Origin: JAWKNZ01 sp041391425 | Lineage (GTDB): Bacteria; Bdellovibrionota_B; Oligoflexia; Oligoflexales; JAWKNZ01 | Reading direction: 5' to 3' | DNA: 64,000 nucleotides | Assembly (NCBI GenBank): GCA_041391425.1 | Contig: JAWKNZ010000017.1 | Span: forward strand, 1-64,000 | Shown here: in pieces, positions 19,374 to 28,922 of the stretch | How the letters are laid out: every line of letters starts with the position of its first letter | Position numbering within the stretch: the first letter of the stretch is position 1 | Notes under the pieces: generated by a model | Told to the model about the DNA's origin: nothing | Database searches by the model: none | What the model saw: the letters and a program-made list of their open reading frames with translations, nothing else | Position numbers and translations under genes: made by a program

Positions 19374-21721
19374 ATGAAAAGGCTGATATCTACTATTTTC
19401 TCTGCAATAAAAAAGAAAAAGTTTTCGATTTTGCTCTGTGCTGCAATTGTTACAACTTGCTGGTATTTGCTCTTTGACCATTACAGACACGGTAATGAAT
19501 TAGTCCAGACAATGGAATCTTTTCTCTTAGACTACCGCTTTGTCAAACGTGGGATAAAGCCAGCCCGTAATAAAGTGGGAATTCTAGCAATAGATGATCA
19601 AGCATTACAAGATTTTGGCCGCTGGCCTTTTTCTAGGCGCTATTATTCTCAGGCTTTTGATAATTTGAAGAAATTAGGGGTCCGTTGGATAGGTTTTGAT
19701 AGTATTTTGCGGAGCCAGAAAGACCTAGCATTGAAGATGCTACCAAAGCCTTGAGCAATCTATCTTCTCTAAAGGGAAATAAGTTAAGAAGAAACGTTCA
19801 AAAGACTATGAATTTTTTGGATGGAATGAAAAAGATTTCACCCGCCGATAGGAATTTGAGTGAGGGGATTTCTAGATTTCAGAATATAGTTCTAGGTTAT
19901 TTTTATTTTGAAACTCAGGAAGAGGTCGATAAGTCTGGTCGTAGTGACAAGGCATTTCTTGGATTAGAGGAAATGGCTGAAAAGTCTGCGATAAGTGGTG
20001 TTATTATGCCTGAAGGTATGGAATTGGATAAATACGGTGATTTTCTACAGGCGAAAGGCCTTGTTCCTAATATTCCATATATAGCAAATGCCGCAGAACA
20101 TTTTGCCTTTTTTAGTAATAATGCTGATAATGATGCCGTTGTGCGTTGGGTGACTTTGGTTAAAATTATCAATGGCAATTTAATGCCATCTCTATCTTTG
20201 AAAATGGCAGCTGAAGCAATGAATCGAGATATTGTTGTTATTTTTCGAGAGCGTGATATCGAAAGTATTATGCTTGTTGATCGTGAAGATGATAGCAACT
20301 CTATTGAAATTCCGATCGATCCACATGGAATGGGTCGGATGGTTTTGAATCATCGTGGTCCCGGAGAGTCTAGCTTCCATCATTTTAGTTTATCAGATGC
20401 GTATCATAATACCTTTACAGATAAAGAAAAGAAAATGCTTAAAGGCAGTGTTTTGCTTTTAGGTGGTACTGCTATTGGTATTAATGATCAACGACCAAAT
20501 CCATTTGATGCGATGATCGATGGAGTTGAACATCATGCAGCGGCAATTGATAATATTATGGGTCAAGAGTTTATTAAACGTCCACAAGATATTTGGCAAC
20601 TAGAGTTAGGCATTATATTGTTGATTGGGCTATTTTTCTCACCAATCATGATATGGAGTCGAGCTGCATATTCCGGTATCTTAGCACTTCTGTTTTTAGT
20701 CGGATATTATTACTTTGATAAATTTTATTGGTTTGATAAAGGGGTATGGGTTTATATTGGTATGCCTTTTATAGAAATAATCACACTTTTTGTAGGCGTA
20801 ACTCTTTATAAGTATGTTGTTGAAGAGCGAGAAAAGAGAAAGGTACAAGGCGCTTTTGCGCATTATCTTAGCCCAGAAGTTATTGATGAAGTTCTTGAAT
20901 CTGATTCTCTTAACTTAGGAGGAGTCCGTAAAGAGTGTACTGTCTTTTTTTCTGATGTAAGAAGTTTTACAACTATATCAGAAAGCTTATCTCCTGAACA
21001 ATTGTCCCAATTCATGAATGAGTATTTCACTCCGATGACTTCCATTATTTTAAAGAGTAAAGGATGTCTTGATAAGTACATTGGCGATGCCATAATGGCT
21101 TTTTGGGGCGCTCCAATTCCATTAGAAAATCAGGCTGACATTGCGGCAAAATCTTCTGTCGAAATGTTATTTGCTTTAGACAAAGTCCAAGCCGATTTTA
21201 AGGCTAAGAATTTTCCTCATGTTGATATTGGCATTGGTTTGAATACAGGACAGATGTCTGTTGGTAATATGGGTTCAGATGAAAGAATGGCTTATACAGT
21301 AATGGGAGACCAGGTAAACTTGGGTGCGCGCTTGGAAGGCTTGACTAAAGAGTATGGTATTAAAATTATGATTAGTGAGCATACGGTGGCTGCTATGAAG
21401 CGTAAAGAGGATCACTTATTTAGAGATCTTGATGATATTCGCGTTAAGGGTAAAAATGAGCCAACTCGAGTTTTCGAACTGATGCGACCTGATATCTTAC
21501 CTCAGGAGTCTATGATTCGTGAATTGATTGGAGAGTTTGAATTGGGGCGTGATGCCTACCGCGCTCAAAACTGGGTTGAAGCCGAGAAAAGAATGTTTAA
21601 TTGTATTAAGATTTTTCCCAAAGATGGGCCGGCCAATGTTTATTTGAAGAGAGTCGCTGTTAGTAAAAAGAATCCGTATATTGAAAACTGGGATGGCGTC
21701 CATACATATACACATAAATAA
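19374..21721 (+). pseudogene. CHASE2-adenylate cyclase, frameshifted
   Basis: Membrane receptor cyclase read in two frames (19374-19754 and 19751-21721). An N-terminal TM segment (SILLCAAIVTTCWYLLF) is followed by a periplasmic CHASE2 sensor, three TM helices (about 20590-20820) and a class III cyclase domain. Metal-binding Asp residues are in FFSDVRSF and DKYIGDAIMAFWGAP; the Lys of LDKYIGD indicates ATP as substrate, and QVNLGARLEG supplies the transition-state Asn/Arg. The product would be cAMP. The frame breaks at the T4 run 19705-19708: adding one T gives the expected DSIFAEPERPSIEDATKALS. GGAAGTG precedes the ATG. Apart from that one base the gene is intact, so sequencing error is as likely as inactivation. 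Confidence 0.88.
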
Positions 21722-21735
21722 AAGTTGGGTCTCCG

Positions 21736-21919
21736 GCAGAATCTGTGGGTAAGTCGACTCGCCGAGGCTTAGGCCTACATTGACGTATTCGTATGTCGTA
21801 GGGGAAAACGTCGTCGATATCGGCGACGTTGGGGTCTAGGCCTAGGTTCTGCGCAAACGAGTAACAACTGAAACGGTCTGCCTATGCCGGATGACATCCA
21901 CAGATTCTGCTAGGCAGAC
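21736..21919 (+). ncRNA. Candidate structured RNA (or palindromic element)
   Basis: Outer stem of 13 perfect pairs: 21736-21748 with 21898-21910. Inside, CTTAGGCCTA pairs with TAGGCCTAGG (10 bp, one wobble), enclosing two hairpins: GACGTA-TTCG-TATGTC (6 bp, UUCG loop) and a 10-bp stem AACGTCGTCG...CGGCGACGTT with an ATAT loop. In addition GTCTGCCTA (21877-21885) pairs with TAGGCAGAC (21911-21919), crossing the outer stem, so an H-type pseudoknot with directly abutting helices is possible. It is GC-richer than its surroundings and lies 14 bp after the cyclase stop. No known RNA family was recognised. Expression is not shown; the strand is assumed. Confidence 0.4.
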
Positions 21920-22103
21920 TAGGGCGTGTTGACGTTTCATTTTCGTAGCGAGAGACAAATACTTGAAAGTCGCAGCTAGGAAGGGTTTCAAAAATTACCG
22001 GAGGTGTACTAGATGTACATTGAGGATAATTTTTGAAACCCTAATTTCGTTGTGACTCAAGGGTTTGGCTCGTAGTAGGAAATGAAACGTCAACACGCCC
22101 TAA
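21920..22103. repeat. 184-bp nested palindromic element
   Basis: The perfect 21-bp terminal inverted repeat TAGGGCGTGTTGACGTTTCA(T) opens at about 21920 and its complement closes at about 22100, extending imperfectly to about 33 bp. A second palindrome inside pairs AGGGTTTCAAAAATTA with TAATTTTTGAAACCCT around a core (ACCGGAGGTGTACTAGATGT) related to the core of the 125-bp repeats. The right end reaches into the last codons of the ABC ATPase gene (its TAG stop lies in the element). Confidence 0.75.
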
Positions 22104-22852
22104 TATATTAAGTGCGGTAATCCATTACTATCATATACGGTCTCTACATTGACTTCATAAGTATTTTCAATATTATTAGCGACAAATACTGACTCTTTGA
22201 CTCCACTTGAGACAAGGATCCCTGCCTTTAAGAAAGCACAGTGAGTTGCAAATCTATATGTCAAAGATAAGTCGTGTAACGATGCAACAATTGTTTTACC
22301 CTCTTCGCTAAGTTTGCGGAAAATATTGCACACTTTTTTTGCTGCTGCAAGATCGAGGTTTGCTAAGGGTTCGTCCAGAATAATTATTTCAGCTTCACTT
22401 GCTAATGCTCTAGCCAGTAATGTCTTTTTTTGTTCGCCGCTACTCATTGATTGGATTGATTGATTTTGTTTTTTTTGCAAATCGAGAATGGCAAGTGCCT
22501 CGATTGCTTTTTCGTAGTCTATCATCTTCGGGTGACCTTGGTGCCAAGGAAATCTACCTAAAACAGTTAGCTCTAATGCTGTGTACTCAAAGGGAATGTT
22601 TAGATGTTCCGGAATCCATGTGATGTTCTTACTTAATTTTTCTTCATCGAATGTTTTAGCATCTTCTTTATTGATTTTAATGGTGCCTGAATATTCTTGA
22701 TTTAATCCACAGATGCATTTTAATAAAGTTGTCTTACCAGAGCCGTTTGGTCCCAAAATTGTGTAAAAACTTCTATCCGGTATATTTATATTAACATGAT
22801 TTAAAATACTAAATTCTTTTTTAGATACCGAAAGATTGGTGCATGCTATCAT
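22100..22852 (-). CDS. ABC transporter ATP-binding protein (FecE/BtuD type)
   Basis: A 250-aa ATPase that powers uptake through the permease encoded just upstream. Walker A is GPNGSGKTTLLK (about 34-45), the ABC signature SSGEQKKTLLARAL is near 138, Walker B is IIILDEPLANLD near 156-167, and the switch His is in ASLHDLSLTYRFA. The order and spacing are those of the iron-siderophore/heme/B12 importer class. The start overlaps the permease stop by 4 bp (ATGA), showing translational coupling. Its last codons lie in a palindromic repeat, so the C-terminus may be slightly altered compared with relatives. Confidence 0.92.
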   Translation of the reverse strand: MIACTNLSVSKKEFSILNHVNINIPDRSFYTILGPNGSGKTTLLKCICGLNQEYSGTIKINKEDAKTFDEEKLSKNITWIPEHLNIPFEYTALELTVLGRFPWHQGHPKMIDYEKAIEALAILDLQKKQNQSIQSMSSGEQKKTLLARALASEAEIIILDEPLANLDLAAAKKVCNIFRKLSEEGKTIVASLHDLSLTYRFATHCAFLKAGILVSSGVKESVFVANNIENTYEVNVETVYDSNGLPHLIY

Positions 22853-23886
22853 ATCAAGGGTTTCCTACTTAATATAATCCACAAGAAAAATGGGGCTCCA
22901 AGTAAAGAAGTTAATATCCCGACTTCGAACTCTAATGGTGATCTTATCGTTCGAGCAATTAGATCTGCAAGTATTGTAATGCTGGCTCCGTTGAGTGCAC
23001 TTATAAGAAGAAGCCTCTTTTGCTCGGGGCCAACTAGTTTACGAGTTATATGAGGAATCACTAATCCAATAAATGGAAGAGCTCCAGCGACACTTACCGA
23101 AGTACCAACGAGTAGGGAAATAGCTAAAATTGATTTTTTCCTTAACTGAGCTATATTAACGCTTAGGTTTTTTGCAACTTCTTCTCCGAAAACAAGTACG
23201 TTAAGAGGGCCACTCAATTTAAATGTTAAAATTAAACCTATTATGAAAGGAAAAATTGCGATTTTGATGTGTTCCCAACCTCTGGCACTAAATCCCCCTA
23301 GCATCCAATGCATTGTAGCCGCAGTTTTTTGATAATCCTCCAAAGAAAGTGATATTATCAGTGAAGTGAGGGCACCAAAAAGACTACTAAGAGCCACTCC
23401 TGTCAATAACAGATGCTCGATATCCCAATTTACTGTTTTTTTCGCAAGGTTGAAGACAAAGCTTGTAGAAAATATTGCACCAAAGAATGCAGCAATGGGA
23501 ATAGTGAGCCAATGGTTGTTAGCAGTTCCGAGGTAAAATACTACTGCAGCAGTTAAGGTGGCTCCGCTGCTTGTGCCTAATATTGTTGGGCTGGCTAGAG
23601 GATTACGAAAGAGGCCTTGGCTAATAACGCCTGCTGCTGCTAGAGCTGCTCCACACAATCCTGCAAGTAGGGCTCTCGGAATCCTAATGGTCATTAATAT
23701 TAGAGGTGCTGACTCATTAGAATGAGCTGTAGTATCGGATAGAATATACTGGAATAAATCTGCTAAATTTGATGAAGAACTCCCAAATGATATAGCGAGG
23801 ATAAATGAGATTATACAAATTATGCTACTTAATAAAATAGCATTGCGTGTTGTTGTCTTATTGCGTTTTATATAAGGGTGAGTCAT
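22849..23886 (-). CDS. FecCD-family ABC transporter permease
   Basis: A 345-aa integral membrane protein with about ten TM helices. Family landmarks include IRIPRALLAGLCGAALAAAG, QGLFRNPLASPTILGTSSGA and the coupling region GLVIPHITRKLVGPEQKRLL. It forms the channel of an importer for ferric siderophore, heme or cobalamin. The gene lies between the binding-protein gene (11 bp upstream) and the ATPase gene (4-bp overlap), making a complete three-gene importer operon transcribed from about 25 kb downward. No clear Shine-Dalgarno precedes the ATG, so it is probably translated by coupling. Confidence 0.92.
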   Translation of the reverse strand: MTHPYIKRNKTTTRNAILLSSIICIISFILAISFGSSSSNLADLFQYILSDTTAHSNESAPLILMTIRIPRALLAGLCGAALAAAGVISQGLFRNPLASPTILGTSSGATLTAAVVFYLGTANNHWLTIPIAAFFGAIFSTSFVFNLAKKTVNWDIEHLLLTGVALSSLFGALTSLIISLSLEDYQKTAATMHWMLGGFSARGWEHIKIAIFPFIIGLILTFKLSGPLNVLVFGEEVAKNLSVNIAQLRKKSILAISLLVGTSVSVAGALPFIGLVIPHITRKLVGPEQKRLLLISALNGASITILADLIARTIRSPLEFEVGILTSLLGAPFFLWIILSRKPLI

Positions 23887-23897
23887 GCAACGTTACT

Positions 23898-24929
23898 TTA
23901 TTTTTTTCCACTATTTGATATCGTCGGATGTATTTTTGCGTATAATTGTTTAACAGCTTTTAAAATGTGATGAGACGTTGAGGTTAGGTGGTGTTTTGGT
24001 ATAATTATGAGATTTCCCGACTTAACAGCTGCTAAGTCATTCCAACCGAGACTGCCCCTTAGAGATCTTAAAATTAATTCTTTTTCAGAGCTATTTCCTG
24101 CAGAAATAATGTATTTAGGGTTTAACTCTAGAACCTTTTCTAAGGAAAGCTTAGGCCATCCACGAACAGAAAATTTATTAGCAGCATTTTCTACATTTAT
24201 CGTCTTAAGGATATCATCGAAAATTGTACCTTTGGCCATTGTAGTCCCTCCAGGGGTCCAATTTAAGCAGGAAATTCTCACATTTTTTTTTGACTTTTTT
24301 TCAATTTTATCGAGCTCTTTAGAAAATTCATCTGCAATTTTTTTTGCTGTTTCAACCTCATCAATTAAGTTTCCAAGTAACATAATATTTGTCTTTATAT
24401 CGTTTAAGGAAGAAAAATTTCCCAAAACGAAGGTTTTTATTCCCATGCTTTCGATGCGGCTAATAAGCTCAGGTCTGTTGTAGCTTGCTAATATTACCAA
24501 ATCTGGCTTTAAGGTGATAATGCTTTCTGTTTCACTTCCAATGCGACCTTTGATGTGTTGAAGCTCATTAGAGATATTACTATATTCCGGGTTCTCAGCT
24601 ATGGTAGAGACTGCGATTAGGCGTTTGCGGGAGTTTGATCGACTGAGTATTTCTAAAATAATTTCATCGGCAGCAAGTGCGCCGGTAGCAATCCGCATTG
24701 GGTGATCACTTTTAACTAGGCGATTACGGCTATCTCTCACCGTCTTTGCTTGAGCTTTGCTGAAGGAAGGTGTTTGAATGGCAAAAATACAGAAAGTTAA
24801 ATAAATGCAGGCTATTTTTTTGAGGTTTTTTACGAGTTTATTACTGTGTTTGGATCTCAAGCCTTTTATTTTTTGACATGTTTTTTCTTGTTGTATCATA
24901 GGTTTTTCTGCTTTTTTACGTGTCGTCAT
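23898..24929 (-). CDS. Periplasmic metal-chelate-binding protein (BtuF/TroA-like)
   Basis: A 343-aa substrate-binding protein of the helical-backbone class (BtuF/FhuD type). After a long basic n-region and a signal (IACIYLTFCIFAIQTPSFSKA), the mature part has the diagnostic pattern RIATGALAADEIILEI, RLIAVSTIAENPEYSN, SIITLKPDLVILASYNRPEL and WPKLSLEKVLELNPKYIISA. It delivers iron-chelate, heme or corrinoid to the permease. ATG 24899 (codon 11) is an alternative start giving a more usual signal peptide. First gene of the operon. The exact ligand cannot be told from sequence; no riboswitch or Fur box was recognised upstream. Confidence 0.88.
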   Translation of the reverse strand: MTTRKKAEKPMIQQEKTCQKIKGLRSKHSNKLVKNLKKIACIYLTFCIFAIQTPSFSKAQAKTVRDSRNRLVKSDHPMRIATGALAADEIILEILSRSNSRKRLIAVSTIAENPEYSNISNELQHIKGRIGSETESIITLKPDLVILASYNRPELISRIESMGIKTFVLGNFSSLNDIKTNIMLLGNLIDEVETAKKIADEFSKELDKIEKKSKKNVRISCLNWTPGGTTMAKGTIFDDILKTINVENAANKFSVRGWPKLSLEKVLELNPKYIISAGNSSEKELILRSLRGSLGWNDLAAVKSGNLIIIPKHHLTSTSHHILKAVKQLYAKIHPTISNSGKK

Positions 24930-25422
24930 CTTGGCCGTTCTAAAAACTATATAAAATTAAATAGTTAACTGCTTTTAGATTCCTCTGTGTTACCGGGTAA
25001 TTGGCTAAAATTATTTAAAGTTTTGTATTGTAGGCGATAAGCACAAACAATATCGCTAGTTCTTATTTATCGAAGCTTTCTAGATTTAGATAGTCACTTA
25101 ACTTTAAATGCTATTTGAATGGTGTAGTTTCGATGCCACCTTGAGGAAAATATGCTTTTATTTTAGATATATATCTGTCACTTTTCTCAGCTATAGAATA
25201 TCCGTATTTAGGTGGCTCTTAATATCTTCGCTTTATAATTGAAATTTTTAATATTATTATTATAATTAATTATTTTTTTAATATAATATTGATTTTTTTA
25301 TTAAATTGTTGTACTAATAACATAACCTGTAACGCAGGTGCTCACTGAAGCTTCTTCTAGATTTGATCTTTTGTTCTATTTACCTAATTAAAATTATTCT
25401 GGCTGTCCTTTTGAGGTTGTTT
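24930..25422. promoter_or_regulatory. Divergent AT-rich promoter region
   Basis: About 490 bp between the importer operon and the next plus-strand gene. The segment about 25235-25320 is almost pure A/T (runs such as TATTATTATAATTAATTA), the most AT-rich stretch of the window, and is likely the promoter area. I saw no B12 box or other riboswitch. Exact promoters cannot be assigned. Confidence 0.4.
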
Positions 25423-26145
25423 ATGTCCAAGGCTCGTTCATTTTCACTGTTTTTTCTTTCTATTAGTGCCGTCTCAATATGTTTATACGTTTTACTTAAG
25501 GATCAAGATCAATTACTTACCGATGCTTTCGATTCTGTTAATAGTATTGCTACGGCAACAGAGGCAAATGCCAGTGAAGATCATGAGATAGCAATTATCA
25601 ACCCTATAATTTCAAATAAAAATCATAATGGAATTGAAGATAAGCAGCCTGTTGGTAGCTATAAAAAGAAAAAGCATAAAAAGACCAATACACAAAGTTT
25701 TGAGGTTCGCCGTTATGTAAGCCACGAGGCCTTGAACAAAGTCGTACTGAGAAGCCAAGTAACTCCAGCCGAAAAGGTTGCGGGTGATCAGATGAATGAA
25801 CCTTTTGAAAACAAGATTGAAAATGATGTCTATCAATCACCCCATTACGTAGTAAAGCCGGAGGCGAAGCGGCTACAAGAAGAACAGATATTTGTTTATG
25901 ATGAAAATGATAAGTGGGTTAAGCAGCTATCAGGTAAAGAAGCAGCTATTTCATTAAATATCGTACCGCAAAAAGATGAAAATTGCGAAACATATGAATG
26001 TCCATTTTTAAAATATAAATCTAGTGATATATCTATACTTGGTATAGTGATGCGTTCGAATAATATTGAATACTCAAAGAGTATAAAAGGCGAGGTGAGG
26101 ACAGGTGGCATGCTTGAAGGCACCCCTGCTTTATATGTAGAATGA
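25423..26145 (+). CDS. Hypothetical membrane-anchored/secreted protein
   Basis: About 240 aa from ATG 25423, which has GAGG six to seven bases upstream (a longer frame starts at 25363 without a site). One N-terminal hydrophobic segment (FSLFFLSISAVSICLYVLL) follows KAR, with no clear cleavage site, so it is a signal anchor. The rest is hydrophilic with a Lys-rich patch (SYKKKKHKKTN). Two Cys occur close together near the C-terminus (NCETYECPF), a possible disulfide. No family was recognised. It is followed after 36 bp by the YaiI gene and may be co-transcribed. Confidence 0.6.
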   Translation: MSKARSFSLFFLSISAVSICLYVLLKDQDQLLTDAFDSVNSIATATEANASEDHEIAIINPIISNKNHNGIEDKQPVGSYKKKKHKKTNTQSFEVRRYVSHEALNKVVLRSQVTPAEKVAGDQMNEPFENKIENDVYQSPHYVVKPEAKRLQEEQIFVYDENDKWVKQLSGKEAAISLNIVPQKDENCETYECPFLKYKSSDISILGIVMRSNNIEYSKSIKGEVRTGGMLEGTPALYVE

Positions 26146-26181
26146 TTTATATATTTGCATAGGTATTGAGAAAGAAATGTT

Positions 26182-26634
26182 ATGAAAGTTTGGTTAGATG
26201 GTGATGCTTGTCCAAAAATGGTGAAGGAAATTGTTTTTCGTGCATCTCTTAAACGTAAGGTGGAAGTTTTATTAGTGGCTAATGCTAATATGAGTATCCC
26301 CAAAAATCCATTAATTTCTATAAAAGTTGTAGGTTCTGACTTTAATGAGGCAGATCAATATATTATTGAGAATTCTTTATTCCATGACTTAGTAATTACA
26401 GCTGATGTTCCGATGGCAGCCGAATTAGTCGAAAAAAATGTAACAGTCATGACACCAAGGGGTAAGATTTTTAATAAGGACAATATTGCTGATGCATTGT
26501 CTAATCGAAATTTGATGGAAGAATTGCGAGGAGCTGGCTTAGCGAGCGGAGGTCCAGCTCCGTTAGGGCTAAAGGATAAAGAAAAATTTGCTAATTCTTT
26601 TGATCGAGAGCTAACTAGGCTTTTGAGAGCTTAA
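26182..26634 (+). CDS. yaiI: UPF0178 (YaiI/YqxD) family protein
   Basis: A 150-aa protein of the conserved DUF188 family, related to PIN/NYN-type nuclease folds; its cellular role is unsettled. Family landmarks are clear: WLDGDACPKMVKEIVFRAS at the start, DFNEADQYIIENS, DLVITADVPMAAELVEK, TPRGKIFNKDNI and the C-terminal GPAPLGLKDKEKFANSFDRE. The acidic residues D7, D9 and D75/E80 would form the metal site. Length is normal for the family. Its end overlaps the end of the convergent kinase gene by 24 bp. Confidence 0.93.
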   Translation: MKVWLDGDACPKMVKEIVFRASLKRKVEVLLVANANMSIPKNPLISIKVVGSDFNEADQYIIENSLFHDLVITADVPMAAELVEKNVTVMTPRGKIFNKDNIADALSNRNLMEELRGAGLASGGPAPLGLKDKEKFANSFDRELTRLLRA

Positions 26635-27754
26635 GGGCAGTTGGATGCATATCACTAAGCCAGGGCCTTCCGTTGGCGCTTCAGCCCAGACTTTACCGCC
26701 CATGAGATATAACTTTTGCAACCATGAAAGTCCTAATCCGAAGCCAGCTTTTTCTGTGGCCTTCTCCACGGCGAAAAGGTTGGAACATTCTTTTGAATTC
26801 TTGTTTTTTGACTCCAATACCGTAATCTCTAATTTTAGTTGTGATTAATGGCTTGTCTAGATTTGATTTGGTCGATTCATCAAATTCTTGATACACCACA
26901 ATTTTAGGAGGGTATTTCGGATTTTGGTATTTGACTGAATTTTGGACTATGTTGAAGATTGCAAGCTTGAGAAAATCTTTGTCTCCTAAAACTTGTTTTA
27001 GGTCTGAGGTTGCTTCCCACGGAATGTTTTCGAAGGATTGTCCCTTACCTTCCTTTATGACGAGGGTGCATGCCCATGCGATTAACTCTTCTATATTTAC
27101 AGGCTCATAGGTTATCGATTTATCTGTCATCCTAACTGATTTTATAACGTCGGAAGCGTAATGGCTAAGTTTGGATGCTGCGGCTACTAATAGGTCTATA
27201 TTGTATTCAATCTCGCTCTGAGCGTCGGAAGGGTTTTTGTTTAATTTTAATGCTGTAAATTCACAGACAATTCTAATTGTTGTCTCAATATTTTTTATGT
27301 CGTGGAGTACTCCTGCGGCAAATAAGTCTCTGTCAATAGCCATTTGATTTAAACGTGTCAAAGCTACCTGATGCCGTAATTGTGTCTTGATACGCGCTAT
27401 TATAATTCCGACAGAAGATTTTCTGAGGATATAATCATCAGCACCTTGGTCTAGTACCTGCATCTTTTTTTCAATTTCTGCTTCATCTAAAATAACAATA
27501 ATGGGTATGGTATCAAAACTTGGATTGTTTCGTATTTCGAGAAAAGTTGCCTCGATTTCTTGTGATGGAGGCTCCATATCTATAATAATAAGGTCGGTAG
27601 TAAGCGGACCCTGTAGATAAGTTAAGGCTTCTTGACCATTAGGAAAAAATTTTATTTTTGCAGCTATCGAATTTTCGATAATGTTTTTATATTTATCCCG
27701 GTGTAAGGGGTCTTTTTCCACAAATAGTAGATTAAATGATTTTTTTTCAGTCAT
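26611..27754 (-). pseudogene. REC-histidine kinase-like protein, frameshifted
   Basis: Paralogue of the gene immediately upstream. It starts MTEKKSFNLLFVEKDPLHRD with a degenerate receiver domain (phospho-Asp position IIDMEPP), then a dimerisation helix with LHDIKN, an N-box IVQNSVKYQ and RDYGIGV. The frame then leaves the ATPase domain at a T5 run, 26749-26753 (A5 on the coding strand). Removing one base restores GHRKAGFGLGLSWLQKLYLM and the natural end at 26611, matching the G2 box and C-terminus of the paralogue. The start overlaps the paralogue's stop by 8 bp, so the two form an operon. One-base damage at a homopolymer: either assembly error or recent loss. Confidence 0.85.
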
Positions 27755-28922
27755 AAGAATCTTCTTGTAAGTCTGAGGCTGAAGGGAGCTCCAAGCATAT
27801 AATAGTTCCAGGCCCTTGTGTTGGTAGTTCTGCCCAGATCTTCCCATTCATGGCGGATACTACCTTTGTTACTAAGGCTAGTCCTAAGCCAAATCCCAAG
27901 GGCTCTTGCGAAATATTATCAATGCTGTCTTTTTTTCTACTTGCTCCTTTAACAAAAGGCTTGAACACTTCACGAAGTTCCGAGTGCGGTATACCGTAGC
28001 CATAATCTCTTACTTTTGTTAAAATTCTGGAAGATGATTCACCTAGGCTATCGGTTGTCCTCTGTTGAGAAATAACGATATGTGGGTTTTCACCGTCTCG
28101 AGTGTATCTAAGAGAGTTTTGTATTAGATTGAAAAAAACCAATTTTAGTAACTTTTCATCCCCTAAAACAGGCATATACTCATCTGGCTCCTCCCAAATT
28201 GAAGCCTTTAGATTCGCATTAAAGTCGATTAGAATGGATTTTGTCCAATGGATAATCGAAATTAGATTTTGTTTAACCAATTTAGGCTCTACACGGGTAT
28301 CTCGAACAATTTGAATGATGTCATTTGCATAGCTACCAATACGAACAGATTGTTGCTTAAGTGCATCGATTTCGTCGAGGATTGCATTTTTGTTTTTGAC
28401 CGGATCATTATGAAGTAGCGTTCTTACACTATGGCAAATAGATATGATGTTTTTTTCAAGATTACGGATATCATGGAGGACACCGGCTGCAAATAAGTCC
28501 ATATCCATAGCCAAGGAAGTCAAGCGATCTATGGTCATTTTATAACGGGTTAGAGCTTTTAAACGAGCCACAAAAAGCTCAGGTGGAGCCCCTTTTTCTA
28601 TAAAGTCATCTGCGCCCAGCTCTAATAGCCTTCTTTGAGTCTCCTCGTCACTATTTCCTGTCAAAATGATAATTGGCAAGTGGTCTAGGTTTGCATTTTT
28701 TCTAATTCTCTTTAAGGTCTCTTCGCCGTCCAGCTTTGGCATGTTTAAGTCTAGGATTAAGAGATTATATTGCTCAGCTTCCTTTAGCTTTTCTAATGCC
28801 TCGATACCATTCGTGGCAAAGCTTACCTCTGCTTGCATGGCTTCTTTGATCGCATATTCGTATAGCTTTTGGTAGCGGGTGATATCATCTACCATTAATA
28901 TATGTAAAGAGGATTCTAACAA
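27747..28922 (-). CDS. Response regulator-histidine kinase hybrid (REC-HK)
   Basis: A 391-aa cytoplasmic signalling protein. The N-terminal receiver domain has the acidic pair in MVDDITR, phospho-Asp in LILDLNMPKLDGEE, Thr in IILTGNSDEE and Lys in DFIEKGAPPE. A helix pair follows with VLHDIRNLEKN (about 160), where the His is the phospho-acceptor candidate. The HATPase domain has N-box FFNLIQNSLRYT, DYGYGI and GFGLGLALVTKVV. REC placed before a kinase with no sensor suggests that it is switched by another kinase. The TTG start has GAGG six bases upstream. It is the first gene of a two-gene operon with a paralogue. Confidence 0.88.
   Translation of the reverse strand: MLESSLHILMVDDITRYQKLYEYAIKEAMQAEVSFATNGIEALEKLKEAEQYNLLILDLNMPKLDGEETLKRIRKNANLDHLPIIILTGNSDEETQRRLLELGADDFIEKGAPPELFVARLKALTRYKMTIDRLTSLAMDMDLFAAGVLHDIRNLEKNIISICHSVRTLLHNDPVKNKNAILDEIDALKQQSVRIGSYANDIIQIVRDTRVEPKLVKQNLISIIHWTKSILIDFNANLKASIWEEPDEYMPVLGDEKLLKLVFFNLIQNSLRYTRDGENPHIVISQQRTTDSLGESSSRILTKVRDYGYGIPHSELREVFKPFVKGASRKKDSIDNISQEPLGFGLGLALVTKVVSAMNGKIWAELPTQGPGTIICLELPSASDLQEDSYD

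Noticed and set aside
24930..25422. Cobalamin riboswitch before the BtuFCD-like operon
   Set aside because: No B12-box-like sequence could be seen; the region is mostly A/T.
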